64,000 nt of DNA from Cephalopachus bancanus (Eukaryota > Chordata > Mammalia > Primates > Tarsiidae): assembly GCA_027257055.1 (NCBI GenBank), contig JAPVLO010000097.1:2666001-2730000 (forward strand). Direction: 5' to 3'. This document shows positions 24,480 to 33,905 of this stretch, one piece after another (within the stretch, counting starts at the first letter, position 1; each line of letters begins with the position of its first letter). The notes under the pieces are model-generated. The model saw only the letters and a program-made list of their open reading frames with translations. It was not told the origin of the DNA and searched no databases. A program made the position numbers and the translations under genes.

Positions 24480-25601
24480 GGAAATTCTTAGTTGAAATTG
24501 TTTATCTTTGAAGACTTTGAATATTGGACTCCAGTCTCTTCTTGCTTGTAGTGTTTCTGCCTACAGGTCTGCTGCTATTCTGATTGATTTTCCCCAGTAA
24601 ATAGTCAGACCTTTCTCTTTTGTTGCCTTTAGGATTTTAATTTTGTGCCTACTTTGTGTAGGTAAATTATCGTGTGCTAGGGGTTGTTCTTCTCATTTGA
24701 TGTCTTATGGGAGTTCTCTGTATCTCTTGTGTTTGACTAGTCACATCTCTGGTGAGATGGAAAAAGCTTTCTTGGATAACATTCTGGAATATTTGCTCCA
24801 AGCTGTTCCCCATTTCCCTTTCCTTCTCTGGAATAACAATCAGGCATAAGTTCACCTTCTTGATATAATCACACATCTTTTGTACATATTGTTCTTTCTT
24901 CCTGAGTTTTGTTTCTATGTTTTTTACAGATTGGGTGAATTCCATGTTCTGGTCATCAAATTCTGAGATTCTTTCTTCTGCCTGATTAATTCTATTTTTA
25001 TTTTATTTTTTATTTTTTTGAGTTGGAGTCTCACTATGTCACCCAGACTGGAGTGCAGTGGCCTCTCCCAGTCATGGCAACCTCGACCTGCTGGGCTCCG
25101 GTGATCCTTCCACTCAGCCTTCCAAGTAGCTAGAACTACAGGCGTGCACTACCACACCCAGCTAAGTTTTTTAATTTATTGTAGAGATGAGGTCTCACCA
25201 AGTTGCCCAGGCAGGTCTCGAATGCTTGGACTCAGGCAATCCACTCATCTCAGTCTCCCAAAGCAAGGGATTACAGGCTGAGCCACTGAGTCTGGCTTAA
25301 TTCTGTTTTCTATGCTTGTCATCTTGTTGTTTATTTCCTGAATGAAATTTTTTATAGCCAAAATCTCTGTTGCAAGTTCTTTCAGGGTTGTATCTTGTCT
25401 TTCTTGAGTCTTATTCACTCTTTTCATCCATTCTCTAATCCCTGTCATATTCTTGGGCCAGTTTTTGGTGACTTCCATGGTTTGGGCTCTGAGGTTTGAT
25501 TTTTCAGGTGTTTTCTCTTTTTTGCACAGTAAATTACCTGTGGTCTTCCTTTGTTTTTTCCTCGTTTGTGGCAAATATCTCTTTTTTCTCTTTAGTTCCA
25601 T
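24480..25601 (-). pseudogene. L1-A ORF1 relic, split by an Alu
   Basis: ORF1 encodes the L1 RNA-binding coiled-coil protein. The N-terminal part begins at ATG 25599-25601 (MELKRKKRYLPQ) and runs into a coiled-coil stretch (EWMKRVNKTQERQD; EIL-IKNFIQEINNKM), then into the Alu at 25008-25296. The C-terminal part resumes at 24945 (SVKNIETKLRKKEQ, then LTRDVTSQTQEIQRTP). The frame is further broken near 24670. Position between the 5' UTR and ORF2, and the coiled coil, support the call. Confidence 0.88.
25008..25296 (-). mobile_element. Alu SINE inside L1-A ORF1
   Basis: Reverse Alu. Target duplication 'ttaattctatttt' (24986-24998) / 'ttaattctgtttt' (25297-25309). CpGs are more decayed than in the 12.6-kb or 36.5-kb copies (the B-box region reads 'cgaatgcttgg'), so this copy is older. 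Confidence 0.94.
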
Positions 25602-25691
25602 TATTCAGTGGCAGTGGGAAAGGTTTTCACTTCTGATGTTTGTTCAGTCCTCTATTCTTTTGCAATCTGGGCTCTGGATTTGTTCTATTTT

Positions 25692-25966
25692 TTTTTTTTT
25701 TGAGTTGGAGTCTCATTCTGTCGCCCAGACTGGAGTACAGTGGCCACCACAGCCTCGACCTGCTGGGCTTCGGCAGTCCTTCTGCCTCAGCCTTCCAAGT
25801 AGCCGGAATTGCAGGCATGCACTATCACACCCGGCTGATTTTTTGATTTATTGTAGAGATGAGGTCTCACCTGCCCAGGCAGGTCTCGAACCCACTGGCT
25901 CAGGCAATCCACTCGCCTCAGCCTCCTAAAAGTGTGGGATTACAGGCTGAGCCACCGAGCCCAGCT
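25692..25966 (-). mobile_element. Alu SINE at the start of the L1-A 5' UTR
   Basis: Reverse Alu with a perfect 15-bp duplication 'gatttgttctatttt' (25677-25691 and 25967-25981). Compared with its relatives it lacks about a dozen bases in the right arm (cagtggcc joins caccacagcc). Confidence 0.95.
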
Positions 25967-26307
25967 GATTTGTTCTATTTTGAAACAAGAGTGTGGGTGG
26001 GAAGTTTTACTGTCTCTTGTAGTTTTGCGAGTTGAATAAGGTAAAGGATGGTAATCTAAGATTCAGAAACTATTTGCAAATCACAATGTTCACTGATTGT
26101 GGTATGGGTTCCCTGAGACCTACTCCTCACCACTACTCTATATGATAATGCAATGGGTACATGTGTGTACTCTCTGAGTCCAAGATACAGTAAAAGCAAT
26201 GAGGAGAACAAAGAAAAGTATTATGAAATAAGGTGGACTAAGTTTTTTTTAAAAAAATATTTTTTAAAACAGAACAATTAAAACAGAAACCAAAGCAAAA
26301 AACATTT

Positions 26308-26351
<44 letters not shown>

Positions 26352-26405
26352 AAAACAAACTCAAATAGCAATAAAAAAGCAAAAACAACAAAAAAAGAAC
26401 CCAGG

Positions 26406-26457
<52 letters not shown>

Positions 26458-26518
26458 ACACACCAAAACAAACTCAAATAGCAATAAAAAAGCAAAAACA
26501 ACAAAAAAAGAACCCAGG

Positions 26519-26565
<47 letters not shown>

Positions 26566-26568
26566 ACA
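26308..26568. repeat. Three CA arrays with a duplicated 57-bp spacer
   Basis: CA runs at about 26308-26351, 26407-26463 and 26519-26568 are separated by two identical 57-bp spacers (26351-26407 and 26464-26520; start caaaacaaactcaaatagca, end aagaacccaggaa). So a unit of about 113 bp (spacer + CA run) is tandemly repeated within the L1-A 5' UTR. L1-D has only a short, broken CA tract at the same place (52420-52456). Confidence 0.93.
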
Positions 26569-27950
26569 TCTAGCAAAACATGCATGGAGAAGAAAAAGAG
26601 AAAGAATGGGGGAAAAAATCAAATAATAAACTAGGAATGCATGTTGAACCCGCACACATATTCACTCACACATTAAACTAAAAAGAGGACAAAAGAGCAA
26701 AAGTAAACCAAAAAAAAAAAGCTGAAAGATGAACACTCAGTCATTCACATCCACACATAACTAGAAAACAAAAAAAAACAAATGAAGAAAGAGCAAAAAT
26801 GAGGGCAGGGATGCGAATCAAACCCTCACATACACATTAGTGCACAAAGGAAAAATATTAAAAAATTAGAAAAACTAACAACCAGGCAAACAAAATTTTT
26901 AAACAACAACAACAAAAAAAAATTGAGGAACAAAAGTCTGCCTCCTTGTGGCAGTTTCTGTAATTGCTCCTCTCAGCTGCCCCTCTGCTGTCTCTTGCAG
27001 AGCTTGGCCTTATTTACTTTCTCCCCAGTGTCCAAGCTAGGTAAGGTGAAGGGAGAAGTGGGGGGGAGGTTCAGTCCTCCCTTCTCACTCTCGCAAGGTC
27101 AGAGAAATCCCCTCTGGAGGAGGGGAGGTGTGAGACTGTCTCTTTCTCAGCTTCTGGCAGGAGGTACTTCAGCCAGGTCTATCCTTGAGTGGAGTCCTCC
27201 TGTTGTGGCTTACATCCAAGCTTCTCTTTGGTTCTTCCCTCTCAGTCGTGCTCCAGTCATGTGGGTCTGACGTTCTGAGGATTGCTTGTGGGGAGAGGGT
27301 TGGATCAGCCCTGGACTCACCACTGATCTCTTTGGAGATCTTCCTCATTCTTTCCTAGCCTCACCCTTTGTCTAACAGCTGAATCGGTAGGGGTGGGGTA
27401 CCTCAGCACTTGTCCTGTCCCTCCAGAGTTTTTGCTTTTAGGATATTCCCTCTGGGTCATGATCAACCACTGAGTAGTTGAGCCACTGGTCACAGAGATC
27501 GGGTCTGTTGCTCCCTGATGAGTAAATCAGAGCACTTTCCTACCTCATTTTCAAGATGGTGGCAGGGTCTTCTTCTCCAGTGGGGTTCTGCATCTGGGCT
27601 TCCCCCATAGCCCTTGCTTTCAGTGTCTGGGCAGGCACTGCAGTGGTGAGACAGAATCTGAAGCCAGTAGTCTTTCCCCACAGCTTCTTCCCAGGAAAAA
27701 TTTTGTCAATTAAAAAAAATGTCACTCAGTTTCTGTGTCCCAGAAGTGCTAGGGTCCAAGCTGTGTAGCTGTGGCAACAGGCGTTTCACCAGATAATCCC
27801 TGACCGCTGACTCTTAAGCCCTCACTATCATCCACTCACATGCCCACTCGCTCACCGACACATACACAGAACTTTCCATACATTCACTCACTCACACGAG
27901 GACTCACATAGTCTGCCTGACTCGGTCACCAACTTCTTCTCCTTCCAAAG

Positions 27951-28280
27951 ATTTATTATTTATTTGTGTTTAAAACACTCAAAATTGTCTTCTTGCTATC
28001 TTCAGATAGCTAGAAGATCCATAAATTATTATTAGTTGTAATCACCCTACAGTGCTATGGAGTGCTAGAACTTATTCCTTTTATGTAGCTGTAATTTTGA
28101 ATCTATTAACCAATCTCTCCCTATCCCCCCATATTCATTTCTCCTACACATTCAAGCTTCTTAGCAACCACTTTTCTACTCTTTACTTATGTGAGATCAA
28201 CTTTTTTAGTTTCCACATATGGTTGAGAACATGGAACATTTGTTTTCTGTGTCTGGCTTATTTTATTTAAAACTATTTTA
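27951..28280 (-). mobile_element. Older L1 (L1MA/PB-type), right piece
   Basis: Continues the element cut at 20778: 'aaattattattagttgtaat', 'agtgctagaacttattcctt', 'atgtagctgtaattttgaat', 'aaccaatctctccctatccc', 'atgtgagatcaacttttt', 'ttccacatatggttgagaac', 'ttctgtgtctggcttatttt'. These match the complement of the 3' region of older primate L1s almost phrase by phrase. The two pieces join seamlessly without L1-A. Confidence 0.88.
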
Positions 28281-29145
28281 ATTCTAAATTCCTAGGGTTT
28301 CTCCTACATCATCATGGCTTAGTAGTTAGCCAATGTTGGTGAGAAATTATATTTAAAATCATTGAGCCAGTAGTCTTTTGCTATTTGCTGATAGATCTGA
28401 ATATGGCTTGAGTACACATTCCAACTTCAATGGTTTTGCAATTCTTCTCAATCATTTAATTTCTGTATGCTTAAGCCCTCATAGTTATCTAGAAACAAAT
28501 AAATAAGTAAGATCTTCTCTTGTCTTTCCTGAATGTGCACAGAGTCTTGTATATGTTGCACAGGATTCCAGACTACCGGGGTTATGTGGAATTTTATGAG
28601 GGCCTTTTACACCTCTCTGCTTTCCCAAAACTTCCTGTCAAATTTCTGACTTTTTTGATGATTTGTTGCTTGCCCCAAGTTCTATTATTGCTAAGTCTAA
28701 ATTGGATGTTGGTCTTCTCATATTGTTCACTAAATTGAACAACTGAACTTTAGAGAATCACATAATTGATTCTCTAAAGTTTCTACAGTCTTCCCTGGCA
28801 TAGACTTTTTCAAGCTCTCACATTAAATCAAATCAGGCCCCTTTGGCAGTAAGAACACAGGTCTTTGCTGCCTGCACTTCTTCCATGCAATGGAGATACA
28901 GTGAGGAAGATGATTACCACACTATGCTAAAACACCACAGACGCTCACTGTTCTTTGAAAGATTCAGGACTTTTTCTCAAATAAACATTTCTCAATATAT
29001 TGCATGCCTTTGGTCAATTTCTAGGATCCTAAAGTAATTATTTTTGACAAATTTGTCCATGTTATTGCTTTTTGGAAAGAGTATTTACCAAGCTCCTTAC
29101 TCATTTATTCAGAGATTCTTTCTACTCACTCATTATTTTTTGTTA
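28281..29145. other. Non-genic DNA, possible MIR near 28400-28500
   Basis: 'aatcatttaatttctgtatg' in a suitable context hints at a minus-strand MIR, weakly. The imperfect hairpin 'tagagaatcacataattgat' / 'gattctctaaag' (about 28752-28781) is the only other structure noticed. Confidence 0.3.
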
Positions 29146-29149
29146 TTTT

Positions 29150-29250
29150 ATTTACTTTTTAAAAATTTTTTATACATTTAGGGGATACAAGAGCAGGCTT
29201 CTTACATACAAATATTGTGTAGTGAAGTCACGTATTTAAGATGCAGCTTG
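29150..29250 (-). mobile_element. Older L1 3' UTR scrap, minus strand
   Basis: 'tttaggggatacaagagcag', 'gcttcttacatacaaatatt' and 'gtgtagtgaagtcacg' match the complement of an older L1 3' UTR (aggtacaagtgcaggtttgttacat, ggatatattgcatagtggtgaagtc). Confidence 0.6.
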
Positions 29251-29797
29251 TATCTCCCAAACCCTTAGCACAGTGCCTTGGAGACAGAATTTATTCCATT
29301 GTCTCCACTGAATGTATGTGTTTCAGGACATTGGTGCATTTGTATTTAATGTCTAAAATGTGTTCCTCTCTATTGATCACTCTCCTTCCTGCATCATTTC
29401 TTAAAAGCTACTGTAATAGAATGTACTCCCAATCTTTGCCTAACCACTTTTGTTTTTCTTTTCTACCACCTTAGCCAGCTTATTTTCTCATGGCTGTCTC
29501 TTATATGTTAGGGTTTCCTAAAGGCTTCATCACCAGTCATCCTCTTTTCTCACTTGATACACTTTTTCTGAGATTTCATCCACACTCCAATACTAGATTT
29601 TCCCTCTTCCTCTCCCAACTTCAGGTGATACTAACTAATGTGCAGGCCATGGCTATGAACTCCACGCTTTCAATTCTTTCCTTTTTGAATGATACCATCT
29701 TTCTGATGCCACAAATACATCTCACACTCTGTAACTATAAATCTGAACTCACATTTTTCTTACCAGAAGTAGACCTCTTCAAGTGCCTAAAGTTGAG
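29251..29797. other. Non-genic DNA, pyrimidine-rich
   Basis: 'acccttagcacagtgccttg' may be an L2 3' scrap. The C/T-rich stretch at 29340-29640 looks like an old interspersed repeat, but I could not settle the family. Confidence 0.3.
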
Positions 29798-29915
29798 ATG
29801 GCATCATACTCTATCCATCTGAACCACTGCATACCACATGGACTATTCTTGCAATTGTGGTTTTTTGTGATCCCACAAACTGATCATCACAACAATGCCA
29901 TTCATTGATGCTTTT
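29798..29915 (+). repeat. Unnamed repeat, copy 1 of 2
   Basis: About 118 bp at roughly 80% identity to 31182-31300. Shared landmarks: 'tgaaccactgca', 'accaca/cgtgg', 'ttgcaattgtggtt' / 'ttgcagttgtggtt', 'tgtgatcccaca', 'tgatcatcacaacaatg'. No family recognised. Confidence 0.75.
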
Positions 29916-30359
29916 AATTATATCCCAAGAGTATAAGATTTAACATATACACCTTCTCATTAAAAATGCCTCCCCAGAATTGTACAGTCAATGAGCCAAT
30001 CTTCTCGAAAAACAAAAAACAAAGAAAAGCAAAAATAATAAAATAGCATTTTGTTGTTGTCCCCATAATTAAAGAAAGTATACAATTGTCACTATACAAG
30101 AATAATAAAGGAATACAAACCTTAACCCAGTACTGTTAAAAAGCATGGAGATTTTGGTTATAATATTAAAATGCAAGGATGGCAATATTAAGAACATTAT
30201 TCTTAAGTAAGCTTTTTTCATATAGAAGAGTCTAACTTTTTCATCTATTTTAAGCTAACATTATATCCACATCACTACCAAAGCATTTAAGAATCATATA
30301 GATGTCTGCAGAGATTCCCAAAGACAAAGGGAGTTTTACAACAGTTTTCAAATAGAATT
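29916..30359. other. Non-genic DNA
   Basis: AT-rich spacer, nothing recognised. Confidence 0.4.
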
Positions 30360-30580
30360 ACATTATTCTTTTGTTAATGTGTATTCCAGTTACTCAAAAT
30401 CTCATCCAAGGTTAATAACAATAACAACCTTGATAAGTGAGAGAGGAGATATCGTCATTGCCACTACACAGACAAAAATAAATGAGGCTCAGGACAGTTA
30501 GCTTCTGCAGTCACAGAGCTATGGTGGAGCAGAATTTTCTGCTTCTAAATGTTGAGCTTTATACTCTAATAGGAACTACA
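30360..30580 (+). repeat. MIR-like SINE relic
   Basis: 'atcgtcattgccactacaca', 'gacaaaaataaatgaggctc', 'aggacagttagcttctgcag', 'tcacagagctatggtggagc' match the MIR core order (attatccccattttaca, gatgaggaaactgaggctc, agagaggttaagtgac, gtcacacagctagtaagtgg). Confidence 0.6.
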
Positions 30581-31181
30581 TAGACAATTATTATACCACT
30601 TTGGTCAATGTGGAAGGTTGGCATTTTTTTCAAATATTATCAAAATTTATATAATTCAAAGGAAATTTAAAAATAATAAATTATTTCAGTTCAACAGAGG
30701 TTTAATGAGTCAGTGTTCTAAATATAACACTGTCTCAGGAATTACCTTGTAAACAATTAAGTGGTTTTGATATAACTTTTGATGTTTAAAGACAGGGCCA
30801 CCCTATACAGTGTTCAGTAAACCAGATTTTACTATTCTAGCAAGAATTTTTGACTCTTTCAAAAACATTGACTTTCTATTTCAGTGACATTTCAGATAAA
30901 GTATGCTAAATCCAAGAAAAATTTGAAGAAAAACATCTGCAAATATTTATCATTCACTCTCACTGAGAATAGAAAAAAAAGTGAAATAAGTTTAATCTAA
31001 AGTAATGATTAAACTTCAATTAGCTATAAGGGGAAATAAGCTTTGACATATTTATTATCCTAAACCACATTATTGAACTTAACTTTTAGGGGGAAATAGC
31101 TGAGGGAGTTTATAAATATTTGTACTTTGGTTTATAGAGGTAGAATCTTATTTAAATTTTAAAAAACCCATTAAGCCTATA
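30581..31181. other. AT-rich non-genic DNA
   Basis: No gene or nameable repeat. Confidence 0.45.
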
Positions 31182-31300
31182 ATATGGCATTACAATATCC
31201 ATTTGAACCACTGCACACCACGTGGGTTAGTCTTGCAGTTGTGGTTATTTGTGATCCCACAGATTGATCATCACAACAATGATTTTCATGGATGCACTTA
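31182..31300 (+). repeat. Unnamed repeat, copy 2 of 2
   Basis: Partner of 29798-29915 in the same orientation, 1.38 kb downstream. See that entry for the shared landmarks. Confidence 0.75.
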
Positions 31301-31879
31301 AAGCTAGGATATAATGCCACTTTTGCTAAAATCCTTTTTTAAAAGTACTTTTGCATCCTCCTTATTTGACATTATTTTCTCACTTAAAAAAAGTAAGTGG
31401 CTGATTATTCTCCCATGGTAACCATTAAAGATTGTTCTGTCACCTGTGGTCCCAAGATAGCATACTTATTTGGTGGAAGATGAGCAACACATTTGGGGAC
31501 TGAAAAATGAAGAAAAGAACTATTGCTTTGTGCCATTTCAAATGATTTATTTTACTCAGCAGGTCTCCCTTATTGGCCTGGGAATTTATGTTGCCCAGCG
31601 AGCCAAGAAGGGTTGGCTGCAAAATGTTCTTAGAAGTGCCAGACTCACAGTGATCCAAAAACAACAACTATCAAATCAATTGCCTCTCTGCCTCTGGCAA
31701 TGGCTGTGTACACTCAGTACCACCTGAGAATTTTATATTTGGTTGATTAACAAATAGAAGGTAGAAGAACAATATATGACATGATATCTGGTTCAAGGAT
31801 GGAAAACAATAAGCTGAACAATGAGTATAAATTATGTCAAAATTAAATAAGGGGAATACATACATAAATGACCATTTAG
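31301..31879. other. Non-genic DNA
   Basis: Overlapping short open frames on both strands (31440-31904) share no motif with any family I know and are probably chance. Confidence 0.4.
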
Positions 31880-31980
31880 CAGTTGGTAAGATGGTTTCTA
31901 TCATATGGCATGTGTGATCATCACAGTTGTTGTAAAAACATTTTTACTTTTTATAGATGAGGAAATAAGCTATGTTTACG
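31880..31980 (+). repeat. MIR fragment cut by a MER2-like element
   Basis: 'atggcatgtgtgatcatcac', 'tttttactttttatagatga', 'ggaaataagc' follow MIR. The next MIR phrase (ttaagtgacttgcc) seems to resume after the DNA transposon as 'gtgatttgctgaa' at about 32299. Confidence 0.5.
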
Positions 31981-32299
31981 TATAATTGGCCATTCATATT
32001 CCTGGTTTCCACGTCCATGGCTTCAGTCAACCACAGATTGAAAAATTAGAAAAATATTGCATCTGTACTGACATGTACTGACATTTTTGCCATTATTTTC
32101 TAAGCAATAAAGTATAAAAACTTTTTATATTGTATTATATTTTACAAGTAGTCAAGAGATAATTTAAAGTATATGGAAAGATGTTTATAGGTTATACACA
32201 AATACTATGCCTTTTTATATCAGGAACTTGAGCATCGTGAATTTTGGTATTGTCCAGAAGTCCTGAAATCATTCCCCAGGAGATAGTAAGGGATGATGT
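31981..32299. mobile_element. MER2-like non-autonomous DNA transposon (TcMar-Tigger)
   Basis: Follows the MER2 sequence from end to end: 'ggtttccacgtccatggctt', 'cagtcaaccacagattgaaa', 'attgcatctgtactgacatg', 'taatttaaagtatatggaaa', 'gatgtttataggttatacac', 'aaatactatgcctttttata', 'aacttgagcatcgtgaattt', 'tggtattgtccagaagtcct'. The ends are partly eroded terminal inverted repeats (ggccattcatattcctgg against ccaggagatagtaagggat). No transposase, as usual for MER2. Confidence 0.85.
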
Positions 32300-32507
32300 G
32301 ATTTGCTGAAAAATTTATATTAGGCAATTAGCAAATTGTTATTATGTGAATATACAAATAAAAAGTATGTGTTTTGAGTGATAAAATTAGACGCAGAATC
32401 CACTACTTAAATACATCTTTCCAATTCATAATCAATTTAAATGTAGAATTATGGGAACAAATAATTTTATAATTTAAAGAAACTTTAGATTTCTACAATT
32501 ATGATGC

Positions 32508-32550
32508 AATACTATATTATATTGTATTATATTATATTAATTATATTTTT
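32508..32550. repeat. AT-rich tract (TATTA-type)
   Basis: 'tatattatattgtattatat' and similar just before the old Alu. Confidence 0.8.
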
Positions 32551-32755
32551 GAGACAAGGTGTCACTCTGTCACTCAGGCTGGAGTTCAGTGGTGTAATGC
32601 TGACTCACAGCCTTACACCCCCAGGTTTTAGTGAGCCCCCTGCCTGTAACTAGGATTACCAGGTGAGTGCCATCATGCCTAGGTAATTTTTTTATTTTAT
32701 TTTTTGTGGATACAAGTTCTTGCTATGCTGCCCAGACTGGTCTCGGTCTTCATAA
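32551..32755 (-). mobile_element. Old, truncated Alu (AluJ-like), minus strand
   Basis: 'gagacaaggtgtcactctgt', 'cactcaggctggagttcagt', 'aggattaccaggtgagtgcc', 'atcatgcctaggtaattttt', 'gctatgctgcccagactggt' match a reverse Alu right arm and linker of the early primate type, not the young local subfamily. The left arm is missing beyond 'ggtctcggtctt'. Confidence 0.85.
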
Positions 32756-33515
32756 TGGTTGAAAATAGTTTAACTTTTTTTCTTTGTTATTGGTTTCTAG
32801 CTGAATTTCTATGTATCATTTTTTCAACTTAATGGAATCCATCATTCCTCAGGATTGGATGCGTGTAAATTTAGCCTGTAGTAACTTTAAAAAATACTAT
32901 TTTCTTTAAGATTATCATGGTTTCAACTTCTGTATAAATGACTTGCAGAACTACATCTTTAATTGACTGCTCATTCTGATTCCCAGTTTTCTATGATACT
33001 TACTGAGCTAGCTTGTATAGTTACTACACCAATTCTATTAATCCAACAAACATAAAAAATTACTAATAACCATCTGTGTAAAGAGTCTTCCCTTTTTGCC
33101 TTCCTTGTTAGAAAAAGAGCCAGTATCCCTGGATAAAAAGGATGCAATACAATATTGGAAGTTTTTCAGTAGGCAAGACTGGCTAACAGAGAATTAGAGG
33201 ATTGTATATTCACTTGGGCAAATATGAAATCAGACACCAGAACAGTAGATATGAGAATGAGTGCAGTGTAGCTTGATTGGAGAAGGGTGACACCAAATGA
33301 TAATATAACTCATTTGTATTTGTAGTAGGGAAGAAGTTAGAAGGGAAGAACAAGGTTTTAGAGAGGTAGAGAATGCAGGTAATTTACAAGCAGTCAATTC
33401 ACAGTTGTTTAAAGTAAGCTTTAATTGTATTTAATTCACAAATACATATTTCATAGTAGTTTGTTTTATGTATAAATATGAGTATGTCAATTTTTCTTGA
33501 GTTGGTAAAAGAAAA
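32756..33515. other. Non-genic DNA
   Basis: AT-rich, nothing recognised. Confidence 0.4.
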
Positions 33516-33531
33516 ATATATTTATATATAC

Positions 33532-33563
<32 letters not shown>
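33516..33563. repeat. (TA)n/(TG)n microsatellite
   Basis: TA-rich run followed by about 12 perfect TG units. Confidence 0.92.
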
Positions 33564-33839
33564 ATCCCTCAACTTGTCCACTTCTAAAAAACGACATCTG
33601 AAATGTTTCAAGAAAGCAGGAATAAAGAGTAACTCAAAATTTTTTACATTAAAAAATCATCTTACCTAATGATAGAGTGAGTAGAACTCAAGCGAATTTT
33701 TCAGACATCATAAAGAGCTGCTGAGCTTTGGAATATAATATTGCCACAAAAGGAACGTAAGTGAAAGATCAGTTTTCCAGATAAAACTTACCCCTAATCC
33801 GCAGATTAGTTGTAGGGCACATACACATAGCAGAAAACT

Positions 33840-33842
<3 letters not shown>

Positions 33843-33902
<60 letters not shown>
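33843..33902. repeat. (AC)n microsatellite, ~30 units
   Basis: About 60 bp of uninterrupted AC. Likely variable between individuals. Confidence 0.97.

Positions 33903-33905
<3 letters not shown>

Larger units (their letters stand above)
20779..27950 (-). mobile_element. L1-A: full-length L1 retrotransposon, minus strand
   Basis: An autonomous-type non-LTR retrotransposon copy, now dead. From its 3' end on the plus strand: A/T tail and 3' UTR (20779-20976), broken ORF2 (20977-24189), broken ORF1 (24480-25601), long 5' UTR with internal-promoter role in this family (25602-27950). A 10-bp target duplication (atttattatt at 20769-20778 and 27951-27960) and the resumption of an older L1 on both sides prove the borders. 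It contains two later Alus (25008-25296, 25692-25966), a 78-bp polyadenylated insert (22072-22149) and a deletion of about 0.7 kb in ORF2 near 24115. Its 5' UTR resembles that of L1-D. Confidence 0.93.

Noticed and set aside
25453..25929. 158-codon frame with a proline/serine-rich C-terminus
   Set aside because: It reads through the L1-A ORF1 antisense strand into an Alu; the C-terminal half is a typical antisense Alu translation.
26264..26655. Cysteine/valine-rich open frames on the minus strand
   Set aside because: They are translations of the CA arrays (alternating CV) in the L1-A 5' UTR.
26923..27270. 115-codon frame in GC-richer DNA, considered as a host exon
   Set aside because: It lies in the L1-A 5' UTR, which matches L1-D 52680-52890. 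It is L1 regulatory sequence, not a gene.
33843..33902. CRISPR or satellite array
   Set aside because: It is a plain AC dinucleotide run; no unique spacers of even length and no higher-order unit.
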